Assembly (NCBI GenBank): GCA_014529385.2
Contig: CM043954.1
Coordinates: 97,120,247-97,184,246, forward strand
Direction of reading: 5' to 3'
Length of the DNA stretch: 64,000 nucleotides
Source: Adiantum capillus-veneris
Taxonomy: Eukaryota > Streptophyta > Polypodiopsida > Polypodiales > Pteridaceae
The notes below the pieces were generated by a model. That model was not told the DNA's origin, did no database searches, and saw only the letters and a list, made by a program, of their open reading frames with translations. This document shows, in pieces, positions 50,019 to 59,470 of the stretch. The stretch's first letter is position 1. Each line of letters starts with the position of its first letter. Position numbers and translations under genes: made by a program.

Positions 50019-51310
50019 TGATCCTAGCCTATCACAAATTTTTGTTTATCATATTTTGTTGGTTTTCCTTGCTTCTAGAGGTTTACAATAAAAGAAAGAG
50101 TGAGAACAACCTCTTGGAAAAATTTTAAAAAAAAATGATTTGATAGGAATTTTTTCTTGACTAGTTCACCGGAGGTGAAAGGAAGAGGGAGAACCTAGTG
50201 GTAAAGGGAAGGAAAAATATGTAAATGTGAAAAGAAAAGATATGATGTGGTTGTGGAGCCATGCACCCATGATTCAAGGGTCATGAGTGGCTCATATCAT
50301 CATGGCTTTGGAGCCATATGATGATTCAAACAAATGGGACCCAAGTGGAAGACTTGGTAAAGGAAGGAACCAGACACATGATTTTGCTGAATTTTTAAAA
50401 AATACTTCCACTTTGATCCAAGAAAAGTTGTCTTCATCAAAGTTGTAGCTGATGAGCTGGAGATTCTGGCCATATTTGTTTTATAATTTTTGCATCTACG
50501 GTCTAGGAGATATGGCCAAAATGGAGGACGCCAGTTTTTCCAACTGTGGTGGAGACCACCCCCTCTACCTTTACACACACACTCCCTTCCTTTTCCACAT
50601 TGAGACCTTCTCTAAAAATCACCCATTAGTCTTATCACCCTCCTCTCCTTCCTTCTCTCTCTCAAGCTCAAAAACCCATCAAAGTTCCTCTTCTAATCAC
50701 CTCTCAAGTCATGCTTAATCTTGTTGTAATTCATAAGCTCTCATTCAACCCCTTTCTATTATTACTAGATATGTATTGATTTTATGTAGATTCTTTACAT
50801 TTTAAAATAAGGAAGCTCTTGGACTCAAGCTATGGAGGAAGGAGTGAAGACAACACAAGTGATGATGGAGCAAATTGGTCAACAAATCACTTGGAAGGAG
50901 CTTCTTCATTGGTTGAATGTCCCTAATCAAGCTTCATTTGTACCAATTACACTTGGATCTTAACCTCACTCCTAATCACTCTCTTTCCTATATAAAGAGG
51001 CCTTCCCCTTTGTAATTTCAAGCCTCCCTCAGCCCTATTGATCCTTTGTATCACTCACCATGAGCCCATAAGCTCATTCATTCACTCTATTCTTGCACAT
51101 CCTAGAGTGCAAATTGTTTCATGCTAGTAACCTCTCCTCCTCTTACTTATGTTAATTAAGAGAAATGTTTTATATGCGTGTGAGAGTGCTTGATGTGATC
51201 TTGGCTAATCCTTGAGTGATTGTTTGGTAATCTATATGCTATTTGTGTTGGGAGTGTTTGAAGTCATCAATTCCTTGTACACACACTACGGTTAATGCTT
51301 CATTCATAGT

Positions 51311-51388
<78 letters not shown>

Positions 51389-51503
51389 TGTAGCGGTCCT
51401 AGTCCACGCTTCCAAGACTAGGTGGTGCCCTCATCTCATTTCCCTTGTGGTGCAATGGAGTTTGTTTTGGTGTAGAGGCCGCCATTCCAAATTTCCTTCG
51501 TCA
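50019..51503 (+). repeat. 5' LTR of element 4
   Basis: Starts TGATCC, ends TTCGTCA. TATA-like 'tatataaag' at 50989-50997 is a good candidate core promoter, with the (CT)n tract (51313-51386) in the transcribed part before the primer site. The 3' LTR is nearly identical. Confidence 0.95.
50989..50997 (+). promoter_or_regulatory. Probable TATA box of the element 4 promoter
   Basis: 'tatataaag' in a locally GC-richer setting ('aggccttcccc' follows) about 500 bases before the LTR end. The same box is at 58713-58721 in the 3' LTR. In LTR retrotransposons the U3/R promoter drives the genomic RNA. Confidence 0.6.
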
Positions 51504-51508
51504 TAAAT

Positions 51509-51525
51509 TGGTGCCCCCACTGAGG
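51509..51525 (+). promoter_or_regulatory. Primer-binding site of element 4
   Basis: TGGTGCCCCCACTGAGG, five bases inside the 5' LTR, the reference version of the site shared by elements 1 and 2. Confidence 0.85.
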
Positions 51526-51646
51526 AGTTCTCAAGCAGCGCTCTATCAATCCTATGAAGGAAGATCCATCAAATTCTCCGAGACTTCCACTATGGTCTCC
51601 CCAAGAAGCTTGAGAAAAGAAGCGTCTTTATCGACAAACGGCACGT

Positions 51647-52057
51647 ATGCGGGTAAAGAGAGTTAACTACACACACCCTTGTTTGCTTCAAGGAAAATCT
51701 TGTAGTCATCAAGTCCCTAGGTCAAAAAATTGTGTTGAGTGCTTTGTGGCTAGTGTGAAGACACTTCCTTTGAAGCCTCGACTTCAGGTGGTGAAAGCAC
51801 TCTCAAACTCGGGAATTAACAAGTTTTTGGAGGGGGAGCTACACATCAATGGGGTGCGGTATTGGCAAGAGGCTACATATGGTGATGCACTCCAACTACT
51901 ACTAGCAAGAAGGCTCAAGGTGGTTGAGAGGGTAGCCATCGAACCCTATGAACTCTACAAAGTTGAAGATGGTCACACCAAAGCTAGGCTAATCACTGGT
52001 GAGCAAATTCTTCGCATCTCTCAAATGGTGGGATCCAAGAGAGCTCAACTTCAATGA
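51647..52057 (+). CDS. Pre-gag ORF of element 4 (136 aa, unknown)
   Basis: Open from ATG 51647, between the primer site and gag. The N-terminus is Cys-rich ('CSHQVPRSKNCVEC'). The middle 'GELHINGVRYWQEATYGDAL' and 'LLARRLKVVERVAIEPYELY' has counterparts in the broken leader of element 2 (24270-24520), so it was conserved by selection in at least two elements. No domain recognised. It is not gag, which starts at 52543. A frame ending at 51666 overlaps its start and could be an upstream piece. Its expression mode is unknown. Confidence 0.65.
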   Translation: MRVKRVNYTHPCLLQGKSCSHQVPRSKNCVECFVASVKTLPLKPRLQVVKALSNSGINKFLEGELHINGVRYWQEATYGDALQLLLARRLKVVERVAIEPYELYKVEDGHTKARLITGEQILRISQMVGSKRAQLQ

Positions 52058-52090
52058 AGTGCTTCATGGAAGTTTGTATTTAATGCACCA

Positions 52091-52300
52091 ATGAAAAATC
52101 CCATTTTCTACAACTTTCAATCAGTTCAGAATATTAGGGTGAATGTGCACATTGATAGAAAGATTTTTTTCCAACAAAGATTGGTCTTCTATTTTGGAGC
52201 TGAGAGGTTGAGAGAGATATTGTTGTCCCCTGACCCTATAATATTTCCTATTTTGGAGTATAATGTATCTTTTGATGTTCACATCTTCATCTTGCTTTAA
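52091..52300 (+). CDS. Small pre-gag ORF, copy 1 (69 aa, unknown)
   Basis: Follows the 136-codon ORF by 33 bases. Core 'VHIDRKIFFQQRLVFYF' and end 'FDVHIFILL'. It matches the single small ORF of element 2 (23975-24193) and, more weakly, the next ORF at 52310-52522. No known domain. Small size, conserved ends and placement directly before gag suggest a discrete protein or an N-terminal extension of gag. Confidence 0.6.
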   Translation: MKNPIFYNFQSVQNIRVNVHIDRKIFFQQRLVFYFGAERLREILLSPDPIIFPILEYNVSFDVHIFILL

Positions 52301-52309
52301 GCATACTCC

Positions 52310-52522
52310 ATGAATCATAGGGATTTATATGGACCTTTCCAACCTCTTGCTAGACAAACTGTGCATATAATAGCTTGCACAAAGCTTAGGTTCCAAAACA
52401 TCATAAGGGACTTACTAGGCCCTCGTCGTCTAGCTGAGATTAATGCATCTATCAATCCATTTATTCTACCCTTAATAAGATATGATTTGGGCCTAGACGT
52501 TTTCATCTTTGTGCTGTATTGA
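52310..52522 (+). CDS. Small pre-gag ORF, copy 2 (70 aa, paralogue of copy 1)
   Basis: Starts nine bases after copy 1 ends and stops 20 bases before the gag ATG. Its second half 'LLGPRRLAEINASINPFILP' and 'LGLDVFIFVLY' aligns with 'YFGAERLREILLSPDPIIFP' and 'VSFDVHIFILL' of copy 1, so the two are ancient tandem duplicates. Element 2 has only one copy. Function unknown. Confidence 0.55.
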   Translation: MNHRDLYGPFQPLARQTVHIIACTKLRFQNIIRDLLGPRRLAEINASINPFILPLIRYDLGLDVFIFVLY

Positions 52523-52542
52523 GAGGAAGGCAACCCACTTTT

Positions 52543-53273
52543 ATGATGGCTTTCCCAAATTTTTTTGGGCGTAGTGGGGAAAATGCTGGGGATTTTTTGG
52601 ATAACTTGGAGATGGCTTTCCTTGTCTCTGGGAGGGATGACGAAGCATTGAAATTGAGAGCTTTTCCTTTGGTTCTCAAAGAAGAAGCTAGGGTATGGTT
52701 CCAGGCTCTAGATCCAACCCAAAGACTTGATCGGGAGGGATTGAAGGTGGCTTTCCTACGAAGATTTCAACGAGCCAATTCGACAGAAGAACTATGGCAA
52801 CGGCTTCTGTCCCTTCATCAAGTTGACCCTCATGGTTATGCAACCTATGAGGAAGGTTTTCTGAAACTTTGGGGGAAATGGTCAGACTCACTAAACCCTG
52901 GTGAGCGAGCTCCCAATTGCCTCCAAAAGGATCGATTTATCTCAGGTTTGTACCCCTTGCTAAGGGAGAAGGTAAAGAGCAAATTTCCAATGCTTTTGAA
53001 GATGCCTTAAGAATTGCTAGGGAAAAGAATAGAAAGATTCTCTATCAAGCCCAAGCTGGCCAGCTAGCTTTGGGAGGCAATATCACAACTATGGAAGCTT
53101 CTCACATACCTCCAAATGTGCCTAATGCACTAGACCTCAATAGAGGTCAACAAGAAGATATGCTCCAACAAATAAACAATCTCACAAACCAGCTAGAGGG
53201 GTTGAGAGTAAATCTTGTGCAGGGTGCAAGAAGGCCTATTGAGGGAAATGGTGGGAATCGGCCACCAATGTGA
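52543..53273 (+). pseudogene. Gag of element 4 (one frameshift)
   Basis: Start chosen at ATG 52543 because 'MAFPNFFGRSGENAGDFLDN' aligns with the start of gag in element 2. The capsid-like domain has 'ARVWFQALDPTQRLDREGLK' and 'FLRRFQRANSTEELWQRLLS', then 'KDRFISGLYPLLREKV'. A one-base loss near 53000 puts the rest ('FEDALRIAREKNRKILYQAQ', ending at TGA 53271) in the pol frame. Gag forms the particle that packages the element RNA. Confidence 0.88.
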
Positions 53274-53288
53274 CGTCAAGCAAGGGAA

Positions 53289-54281
53289 ATGTTGTGTTAC
53301 AATTGTGGGGAAAATGGCCACGACATGTATAATTGCCCTCATCCCAGAAGATATGACTACCCTGTCAGAGGTCCTCGACAACAAGTAAGTCCACCCCGTG
53401 CTAGAGCTCAAGCACAAGAGCAACCGCAACCTCAAATTTTGCAGCCACCTTGTGCTCAAGCTCAAGCCCCTGCTACTCAACCAAATGTGAGCATCATAAG
53501 GATGGAGGAGGTCCTCAAGGGCAGAAGCAACCAGGAAGAAATAGCTAAAGGGAAGATGAAGATAGATGAAGTGGCTACAATGCCTATCAAACGTGTGCGT
53601 GTCCAAAAAGAAGTAGGTAAAGAAACAAGCAAGGATGCAAGCAATGAAGCAAGTACATCTCGGGCAACTAAAGATGAAGCCAAGAAGAGAAAGACCCGTA
53701 CTAGGTCTCAAATTGACATTTCTGATTTCCCTATGGGATCTCGGACACAACCTTATGACTTGACAACTGATGTGAGTTCTCAAGGACCAAAGATTACTTG
53801 GCCACAACTACTTCATATCTCCCCAAAGCTTCGACGACAATGGTAAAAAATGGTGAGCACGAGAGCAAAGAGAAGTAAGCTAGTAAGTGTAATCAAAGAA
53901 TATGGTCTCAAGGATATAGTGCCTTTGGTGGAGGCTCAAATCAAGGGACAACGGATTCCAAAAACTTACATTGATAGTGGAGCAGAGGTTTGTGTCATGA
54001 CAGAAAAGCTAATGCATCAATTGGGTTTAGAGGTAATGGAATCATCAAACTTTAGGGAAAAAATGGCCAATAATGTCTCTGTCACTTGTGTGGGTGTAGT
54101 GAAAGCTTTGAGAGTTTCTGTTTTTGGAATCACTACAGAGGTTGATGCTTATGTGATGCCAGTAAAGGGAGAAGGATACCCCCTTATTTTAGGACGACCT
54201 TGGCTCATGGGTATAGGAGCTAGGCAAGATTGGGCAATAGGAGACTTGGAGTTGAGGCCTCGCATGGGTGGCCATAGTTAG
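53289..54281 (+). pseudogene. Gag zinc knuckle, linker and protease of element 4
   Basis: In the pol frame: knuckle 'CYNCGENGHDMYNC' (53292-53333, intact CCHC), a Gln/Pro-rich then Lys-rich linker, 'FPMGSRTQPYDLTTDV' (shared with element 2), a TAA at 53844, then the protease with 'YIDSGAEVCVM' (about 53965-54000) and 'YPLILGRPWLMG' (54178-54213), ending at TAG 54279. The protease catalytic triad D-S-G is intact. The two stops are not at the same places as in element 2, so they look like random decay and not programmed readthrough. Confidence 0.88.
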
Positions 54282-54284
54282 GAA

Positions 54285-57200
54285 GTGGTTTATAACCTAA
54301 AGAATGGGCGACAAGAGAACCTTGAACTAGAGACGTCAGCTGATGAGTGGAGCTCAAGTGGATGCTCCTCATCTATGGACGAGGAAGAGAGTTCAAGTGA
54401 AGAGAGTGATAGCACTCTCGAAGTCATGGGCGTCACCATAAAGGAAACTACCTCATCAGAAGACAACCCAAGGATCCAAATGGAGAATGTGTGGGATGCC
54501 AGCCTAGAGGAGATGTTATCCAAGGATATAAAGGAAGAAGAAAAGGAGGCTTATGTAAATGTTCTCAAGAAGCATGCATCATTGTTTATTTCTGATTACA
54601 CTCACATTACAGGTGTCACTGCAGTGAAGCATCATATCCATCTAAAAGAAGGGAGCAAGCCAGTAGTGCAAAAACTAAGAAGATTAGGAGTTGTGCAACA
54701 AAATGCACTGTTGTCTGAGGTGAAGAGACTCTTAGAAGCAGGATTCATATACCCAGTAGAAGATTCAGAATGGGTCTCCCCAGTAGTGGTGAGGCCAAAG
54801 AAGAATGGTAAATGGCGAGTGTGCGTGGATTACAAGCCACTAAATGCTGCAACAAAGAGGGACCACTTCCCTCTCCCATTTCAAGATGAGATTCTAAATG
54901 AAGTAGCAGGCCATGAGAGATACACAGTGTGTGATGGCTACTCTGGCTACTTTCAAATACGCATTGCAGAGGAGGACCAGAAAAAGACTACTTTCATCAC
55001 ACCATGGGGATGTTTTGCATTTCGAGTCATGCCTTTTGGTCTCACCAACGCTCCAGCCACCTTTCAACGATTCATGAACATGGTCTTCCAACCTTACTTT
55101 GGTAAGTCCATAAGGGTTTTCATAGATGACTTTTGTATTTACAGCTCCAAAAGTATGCATCTCGGCAAGATTGATGAAGGATTTACTCGTTTAGCTAAGC
55201 TGGGTGGACAACTAAACAAGGACAAATGTCACATTGGGGAAAGCAAGGTTACACTATTAGGGCATGTAGTGTCCATTGATGGAATCGAGGTAGATCCTGA
55301 AAAGATAGAAACATTGCTAAATCTACCTTCCCCAACTTCCATCAAACAATTAATCTCTTTCTTGCAAAAGCTAAGATATTTGAGTAGATTCATACACTTA
55401 CTCTCCCAAGTGATATTTCCTCTACAACAGCTAACTCGTCAAGAGACGCTTGTTTGGAGTGAAGAAAGTGATGGGCATTTTAGAGAGATTAAAAAAATGT
55501 TAGGGTCACTCCCTGTAATCCTCCAACCTTGTTGGGAAGAAACATTCTTTGTAAACCCTAGTGTGGGAGAAGAAGCCATTGGTGCTGCCCTCCTACAAAA
55601 AGATCCAAAAACATCCTTTATGAGGCCCGTGTATTTTGCTAGCCGCCTCATGGAAAACACAGAGAAGGCCTACACCCTGATGGAACAGCTAGTGTTAGCT
55701 CTCATGTTTGCGGTAACCAAATTTCGGCCATACTTGCTGCCGAAGAGGTTTGTAATTATCACTGTGGAGGATATGTTTCCCTATGCACTACAACATATGG
55801 AAATCTCTGACAAAATAGCAAAGTGGGTGGTGCGACTTCAAGAGTTTGATTATACAATACAGGTTGAAAGAACAACTCGAGCATGCTTAGCCGACATTTT
55901 AACAAACAAGTGCTATGAAAAAGTTTTCCATTTGAAGAGAAAGGAACTTCCACCACCTCCACCTCCAGAGGCTTTGGTCAATGCTTATAGCCTCTACTTT
56001 GATGGAGCATACAAGAGAACCAAGGATAAGGCAGCTGCAGGCATCGTGGTCTTATCTCCATTGGGAGAGAGGATCCATGGTGAAGGGATCACTCTAGAAG
56101 ATGTCCACTCCAACAATGAAGCAGAATATCATGCTCTAATTCATGGCCTTTGTTGGTGCCTCGATAATTCAATTAAGAGATTAAACACTTTTGGTGACTC
56201 CATGCTTTTGGTAAGGCAAATGCAAGGTACATGGGCTTGCAAAAATGCCCGTCTCTCTACTAAAATGAGAGAAGCCAAAGCTCTTATGAGGAGATTTAGG
56301 GAGGCACAAGTACATCATGTGCCAAGAGACCAGAACAAGGATGCATACCACCTAGCATCATCAAAGTTAAATGAGTCAATAGTGGGAGCAGTGGCCATCA
56401 AACTTCCACTTCAGCAAGGCAAGGAGGACTTGGAAGATATTATGCACATTCTGGAGCAAGGAGAGGCTCCTAAACACTTGAATGCAGGGGAAAGGCGATG
56501 GTTAGCTAGGAAGGCTACCAGGTATTGCATAGTAAATGATGACTTGTATTGTCTAGGTAAGGATGGTGTGCTTAGGAGAGTGCCTTTGAAGAGTGAAATT
56601 GAAGAAATTTTAAAAGCTTGTCACGATGATATGTGCGGAGGACACTTTGCACACGACGTCACTAGTAGAAAGGTTCTACAAGCTGGGTTTACTTGGCCAA
56701 GTCTTCATCGTGATGTCAAATACTGGTGTCAAACATGTGATGAATGTCAGAAAGCAGGACCACGACGGCTCATAGCTGAACCTCAGAACCCAATAAAGGT
56801 ATATGGGCCCTTTGAGAAGTGGGGAATTGATGCCATAGGACCTCTACCACGCACTCAGTCAGGTAAAGAGTACATCATCATGGGAGTAGACTACATGACT
56901 AGATGGGCTGAGGCTATGGCGACCAATAGAATTACTGCTAAGGATGTGAGTCAGTTCATCTTTGACCACATCTGTTGCCGGTTTGGCACCCCTCTTGAAA
57001 TACTATCTGATAGAGGACCAGGGTTTAGAGCAGACTTGGTAGGAGAACTCATGAAGAAGCTAAATATTCAGCATCAACACTCTACTCCTTACTACCCTCA
57101 GTGCAATGGTTTGGTGGAAAAGGTAAATGGAATCATTTGCAAAATTCTCACCAAACAGGTACATGCTAGGCGCCAAGATTGGGACAAACACCTGAATGGA

Positions 57201-57701
57201 GCTCTATGGGCCTATAGAACCTCCTTCAAAACCACATTAGGGTACACACCCTTTCATTTGGTTTATGGAAAGGAGGCGCTTTTGCCCATTGAAGTGAAGT
57301 TAACAAGTCTTCGAATATTGGGTAGCCAGGTAGGCTCTCAAAAGGAGAAAGTACATCAAAGGATCATGGATTTAGAGAGGCTGCAATTGGATCGTGAAGA
57401 AGCCATCAACCACTATTCTCAAGAAGCAGAGAAGCGCAGAGAAAAGTTCAACAAAAAGCTAGCATCCAAAGACATCAAAAAGGGATCTCTGGTGCTTCGA
57501 TATGACAATCGCTTCGACACTCGTAAGGATGGAAAGTTTCTTTTCCGATGGGAAGGCCCGTTCTTGGTCACCAAAAAGTTCAAAAATGGCTCTTACAGAC
57601 TTCAAGACATTGATGGTAAAGTGCACAAGACTAGGACAAATGGATGGCGTCTAAAGCCTTATCACACCAGGATAAGGTCAGCTCAAGATCAAGGAAAGTA
57701 G
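54285..57701 (+). CDS. Pol of element 4: RT, RNase H, second RNase H, integrase
   Basis: 1138 codons without a stop; it begins in frame after a TAG, so the first codon is not a true start. RT: 'SEWVSPVVVRPKKNGKWRVC' from about residue 162, 'MPFGLTNAPATFQRF' and FIDD near residue 280. RNase H: about 420-550. Second (Tat-type) RNase H: 'YSLYFDGAYKRTKDKAAAGI' at about 567, 'NNEAEYHAL' and 'FGDSMLLVRQMQGTW'. Integrase: H2C2 zinc motif ('CHDDMCGGHF' to 'CDECQ', about 780-825), catalytic residues in 'KWGIDAIGPLP', 'ILSDRGPGFR' and 'PQCNGLVEKVNG', then the GPF-type C-terminal domain 'WEGPFLVTKKFKNGSYRLQD'. All catalytic residues visible to me are present, so this part could still encode active enzymes if expressed. 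Confidence 0.95.
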   Translation: MVYNLKNGRQENLELETSADEWSSSGCSSSMDEEESSSEESDSTLEVMGVTIKETTSSEDNPRIQMENVWDASLEEMLSKDIKEEEKEAYVNVLKKHASLFISDYTHITGVTAVKHHIHLKEGSKPVVQKLRRLGVVQQNALLSEVKRLLEAGFIYPVEDSEWVSPVVVRPKKNGKWRVCVDYKPLNAATKRDHFPLPFQDEILNEVAGHERYTVCDGYSGYFQIRIAEEDQKKTTFITPWGCFAFRVMPFGLTNAPATFQRFMNMVFQPYFGKSIRVFIDDFCIYSSKSMHLGKIDEGFTRLAKLGGQLNKDKCHIGESKVTLLGHVVSIDGIEVDPEKIETLLNLPSPTSIKQLISFLQKLRYLSRFIHLLSQVIFPLQQLTRQETLVWSEESDGHFREIKKMLGSLPVILQPCWEETFFVNPSVGEEAIGAALLQKDPKTSFMRPVYFASRLMENTEKAYTLMEQLVLALMFAVTKFRPYLLPKRFVIITVEDMFPYALQHMEISDKIAKWVVRLQEFDYTIQVERTTRACLADILTNKCYEKVFHLKRKELPPPPPPEALVNAYSLYFDGAYKRTKDKAAAGIVVLSPLGERIHGEGITLEDVHSNNEAEYHALIHGLCWCLDNSIKRLNTFGDSMLLVRQMQGTWACKNARLSTKMREAKALMRRFREAQVHHVPRDQNKDAYHLASSKLNESIVGAVAIKLPLQQGKEDLEDIMHILEQGEAPKHLNAGERRWLARKATRYCIVNDDLYCLGKDGVLRRVPLKSEIEEILKACHDDMCGGHFAHDVTSRKVLQAGFTWPSLHRDVKYWCQTCDECQKAGPRRLIAEPQNPIKVYGPFEKWGIDAIGPLPRTQSGKEYIIMGVDYMTRWAEAMATNRITAKDVSQFIFDHICCRFGTPLEILSDRGPGFRADLVGELMKKLNIQHQHSTPYYPQCNGLVEKVNGIICKILTKQVHARRQDWDKHLNGALWAYRTSFKTTLGYTPFHLVYGKEALLPIEVKLTSLRILGSQVGSQKEKVHQRIMDLERLQLDREEAINHYSQEAEKRREKFNKKLASKDIKKGSLVLRYDNRFDTRKDGKFLFRWEGPFLVTKKFKNGSYRLQDIDGKVHKTRTNGWRLKPYHTRIRSAQDQGK

Positions 57702-57727
57702 GCTAGAGGCATAAATACCCCTAGCCA

Positions 57728-57742
57728 GGTTTGGGGGGGCTA
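57728..57742 (+). promoter_or_regulatory. Polypurine tract of element 4
   Basis: 'ggtttgggggggcta' directly before the 3' LTR. A G-rich purine tract in this position primes plus-strand synthesis. Confidence 0.75.
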
Positions 57743-59034
57743 TGATCCGAGCCTATCACAAATTTTTGTTTATCATATTTTGTTGGTTTTCCTTGCTTCT
57801 AGAGGTTTACAATAAAAGAAAGAGTGAGAACAACCTCTTGGAAAATTTTTTTTAAAAAAAGATTTGATAGGAATTTTTTCTTGACTAGTTCACCGGAGGT
57901 GAAAGGAAGAGGGAGAACCTAGTGGTAAAGGGAAGGGAAAATATGTAAATGTGAAAAGAAAAGATATGATGTGGTTGTGGAGCCATGCACCCATGATTCA
58001 AGGGTCATGAGTGGCTCATATCATCATGGCTTTGGAGCCATATGATGATTCAAACAAATGGGACCCAAGTGGAAGACTTGGTAAAGGAAGGAACCAGACA
58101 CATGATTTTGCTGAATTTTTAAAAAATACTTCCACTCCGATCCAAGAAAAGTTGTCTTCATCAAAGTTGTAGCTGATGAGCTGGAGATTCTGGCCATATT
58201 TGTTTTATAATTTTTGCATCTACGGTCTAGGAGATATGGCCAAAATGGAGGACGCCAGTTTTTCCAACTGTGGTGGAGACCACCCCCTCTACCTTTACAC
58301 ACACACACCCTTCCTTTTCCACATTGAGACCTTCTCTAAAAATCAGCCATTAGTCTTATCACCCTCCTCTCCTTCCTTCTCTCTCTCAAGCTCAAAAACC
58401 CATCAAAGTTCCTCTTCTAATCACCTCTCAAGTCATGCTTAATCTTGTTGTAATTCATAAGCTCTCATTCAACCCCTTTCTATTATTACTAGATATGTAT
58501 TGATTTTATGTAGATTCTTTACATTTTAAAATAAGAAAGCTCTTGGACTCAAGCTATGGAGGAAGGAGTGAAGACAACACAAGTGATGATGGAGCAAATT
58601 GGTCAACAAATCACTTGGAAGGAGCTTCTTCATTGGTTGAATGTCCCTAATCAAGCTTCATTTGTACCAATTACACTTGGATCTTAACCTCACTCCTAAT
58701 CACTCTCTTTCCTATATAAAGAGGCCTTCCCCTTTGTAATTTCAAGCCTCCCTCAGCCCTATTGATCCTTTGTATCACTCACCATGAGCCCATAAGCTCA
58801 TTCATTCACTCTATTCTTGCACATCCTAGAGTGCAAATTGTTTCATGCTAGTAACCTCTCCTCCTCTTACTTATGTTAATTAAGAGAAATGTTTTATATG
58901 CGTGTGAGAGTGCTTGATGTGATCTTGGCTAATCCTTGAGTGATTGTTTGGTAATCTATATGCTATTTGTGTTGGGAGTGTTTGAAGTCATCCATTCCTT
59001 GTACACACACTACGGTTAATGCTTCATTCATAGT

Positions 59035-59100
<66 letters not shown>

Positions 59101-59215
59101 TGTAGCGGTCCTAGTCCACGCTTCCAAGACTAGGTGGTGCCCTCATCTCATTTCCCTTGTGGCGCAATGGAGTTTGTTTTGGTGTAGAGGCCGCCATTCC
59201 AAATTTCCTTCGTCA
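57743..59215 (+). repeat. 3' LTR of element 4
   Basis: Nearly identical to 50019-51503. About ten scattered substitutions, a different A-run near 57850 and a shorter (CT)n tract (59037-59097) are the only differences I can see. Confidence 0.95.
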
Positions 59216-59470
59216 CTGTTAAAGAGCAATTGAAATTGAAGCAAGAGACTATGCTCTTATTGGAAACCAATTGTATCAGAGAGGTAAGCTTCAACATCTG
59301 CGTCTTTGTACAAATGAAGACGAGTATATTCAAATTATAGAACAAGCACATGCTGGATTAGCTGGAGGTCACTTGTCTAGTGAAACCACTACAAGAGCAA
59401 TCTTAATGGGGGCAGGCATATGCTGGCCAACAATTTTTGCAGATGCCAATGAATATGTTTGGAGTGAATA
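59216..59470 (+). pseudogene. Gypsy integrase zinc-region relic, right half
   Basis: Continues the relic at 49790-50018 after the element 4 insertion. The frame reads 'AIEIEARDYALIGNQLYQRG', 'LRLCTNEDEYIQIIEQAHAG', 'GGHLSSETTTRAILM' and 'ICWPTIFADANEYV', the classic lead-in to an H2C2 motif (H..GGH..YWP..). It ends before the two Cys. The only stop at the splice point comes from a codon near the insertion site. Confidence 0.8.

Larger units (their letters stand above)
50019..59215 (+). mobile_element. Young Tat-like Ty3/gypsy retrotransposon, element 4
   Basis: 9197 bp with LTRs 50019-51503 and 57743-59215 that differ at only about ten bases plus microsatellite length, flanked by CTGT. Order: LTR, primer site 51509-51525, three pre-gag ORFs, gag, protease, RT, RNase H, second RNase H, integrase, purine tract 57728-57742, LTR. 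The order and double RNase H place it in the Tat lineage. The 1138-codon RT-to-integrase frame is uninterrupted. Upstream of it are one frameshift (about 53000) and stops TGA 53271, TAA 53844 and TAG 54279. It is the best preserved element here and a close relative of element 2. It sits inside an older gypsy integrase. Confidence 0.96.

Noticed and set aside
53844-54281. Programmed stop readthrough between gag, protease and RT of element 4
   Set aside because: Three different stop codons are involved and the related element 2 has stops at other positions, so random decay is simpler.
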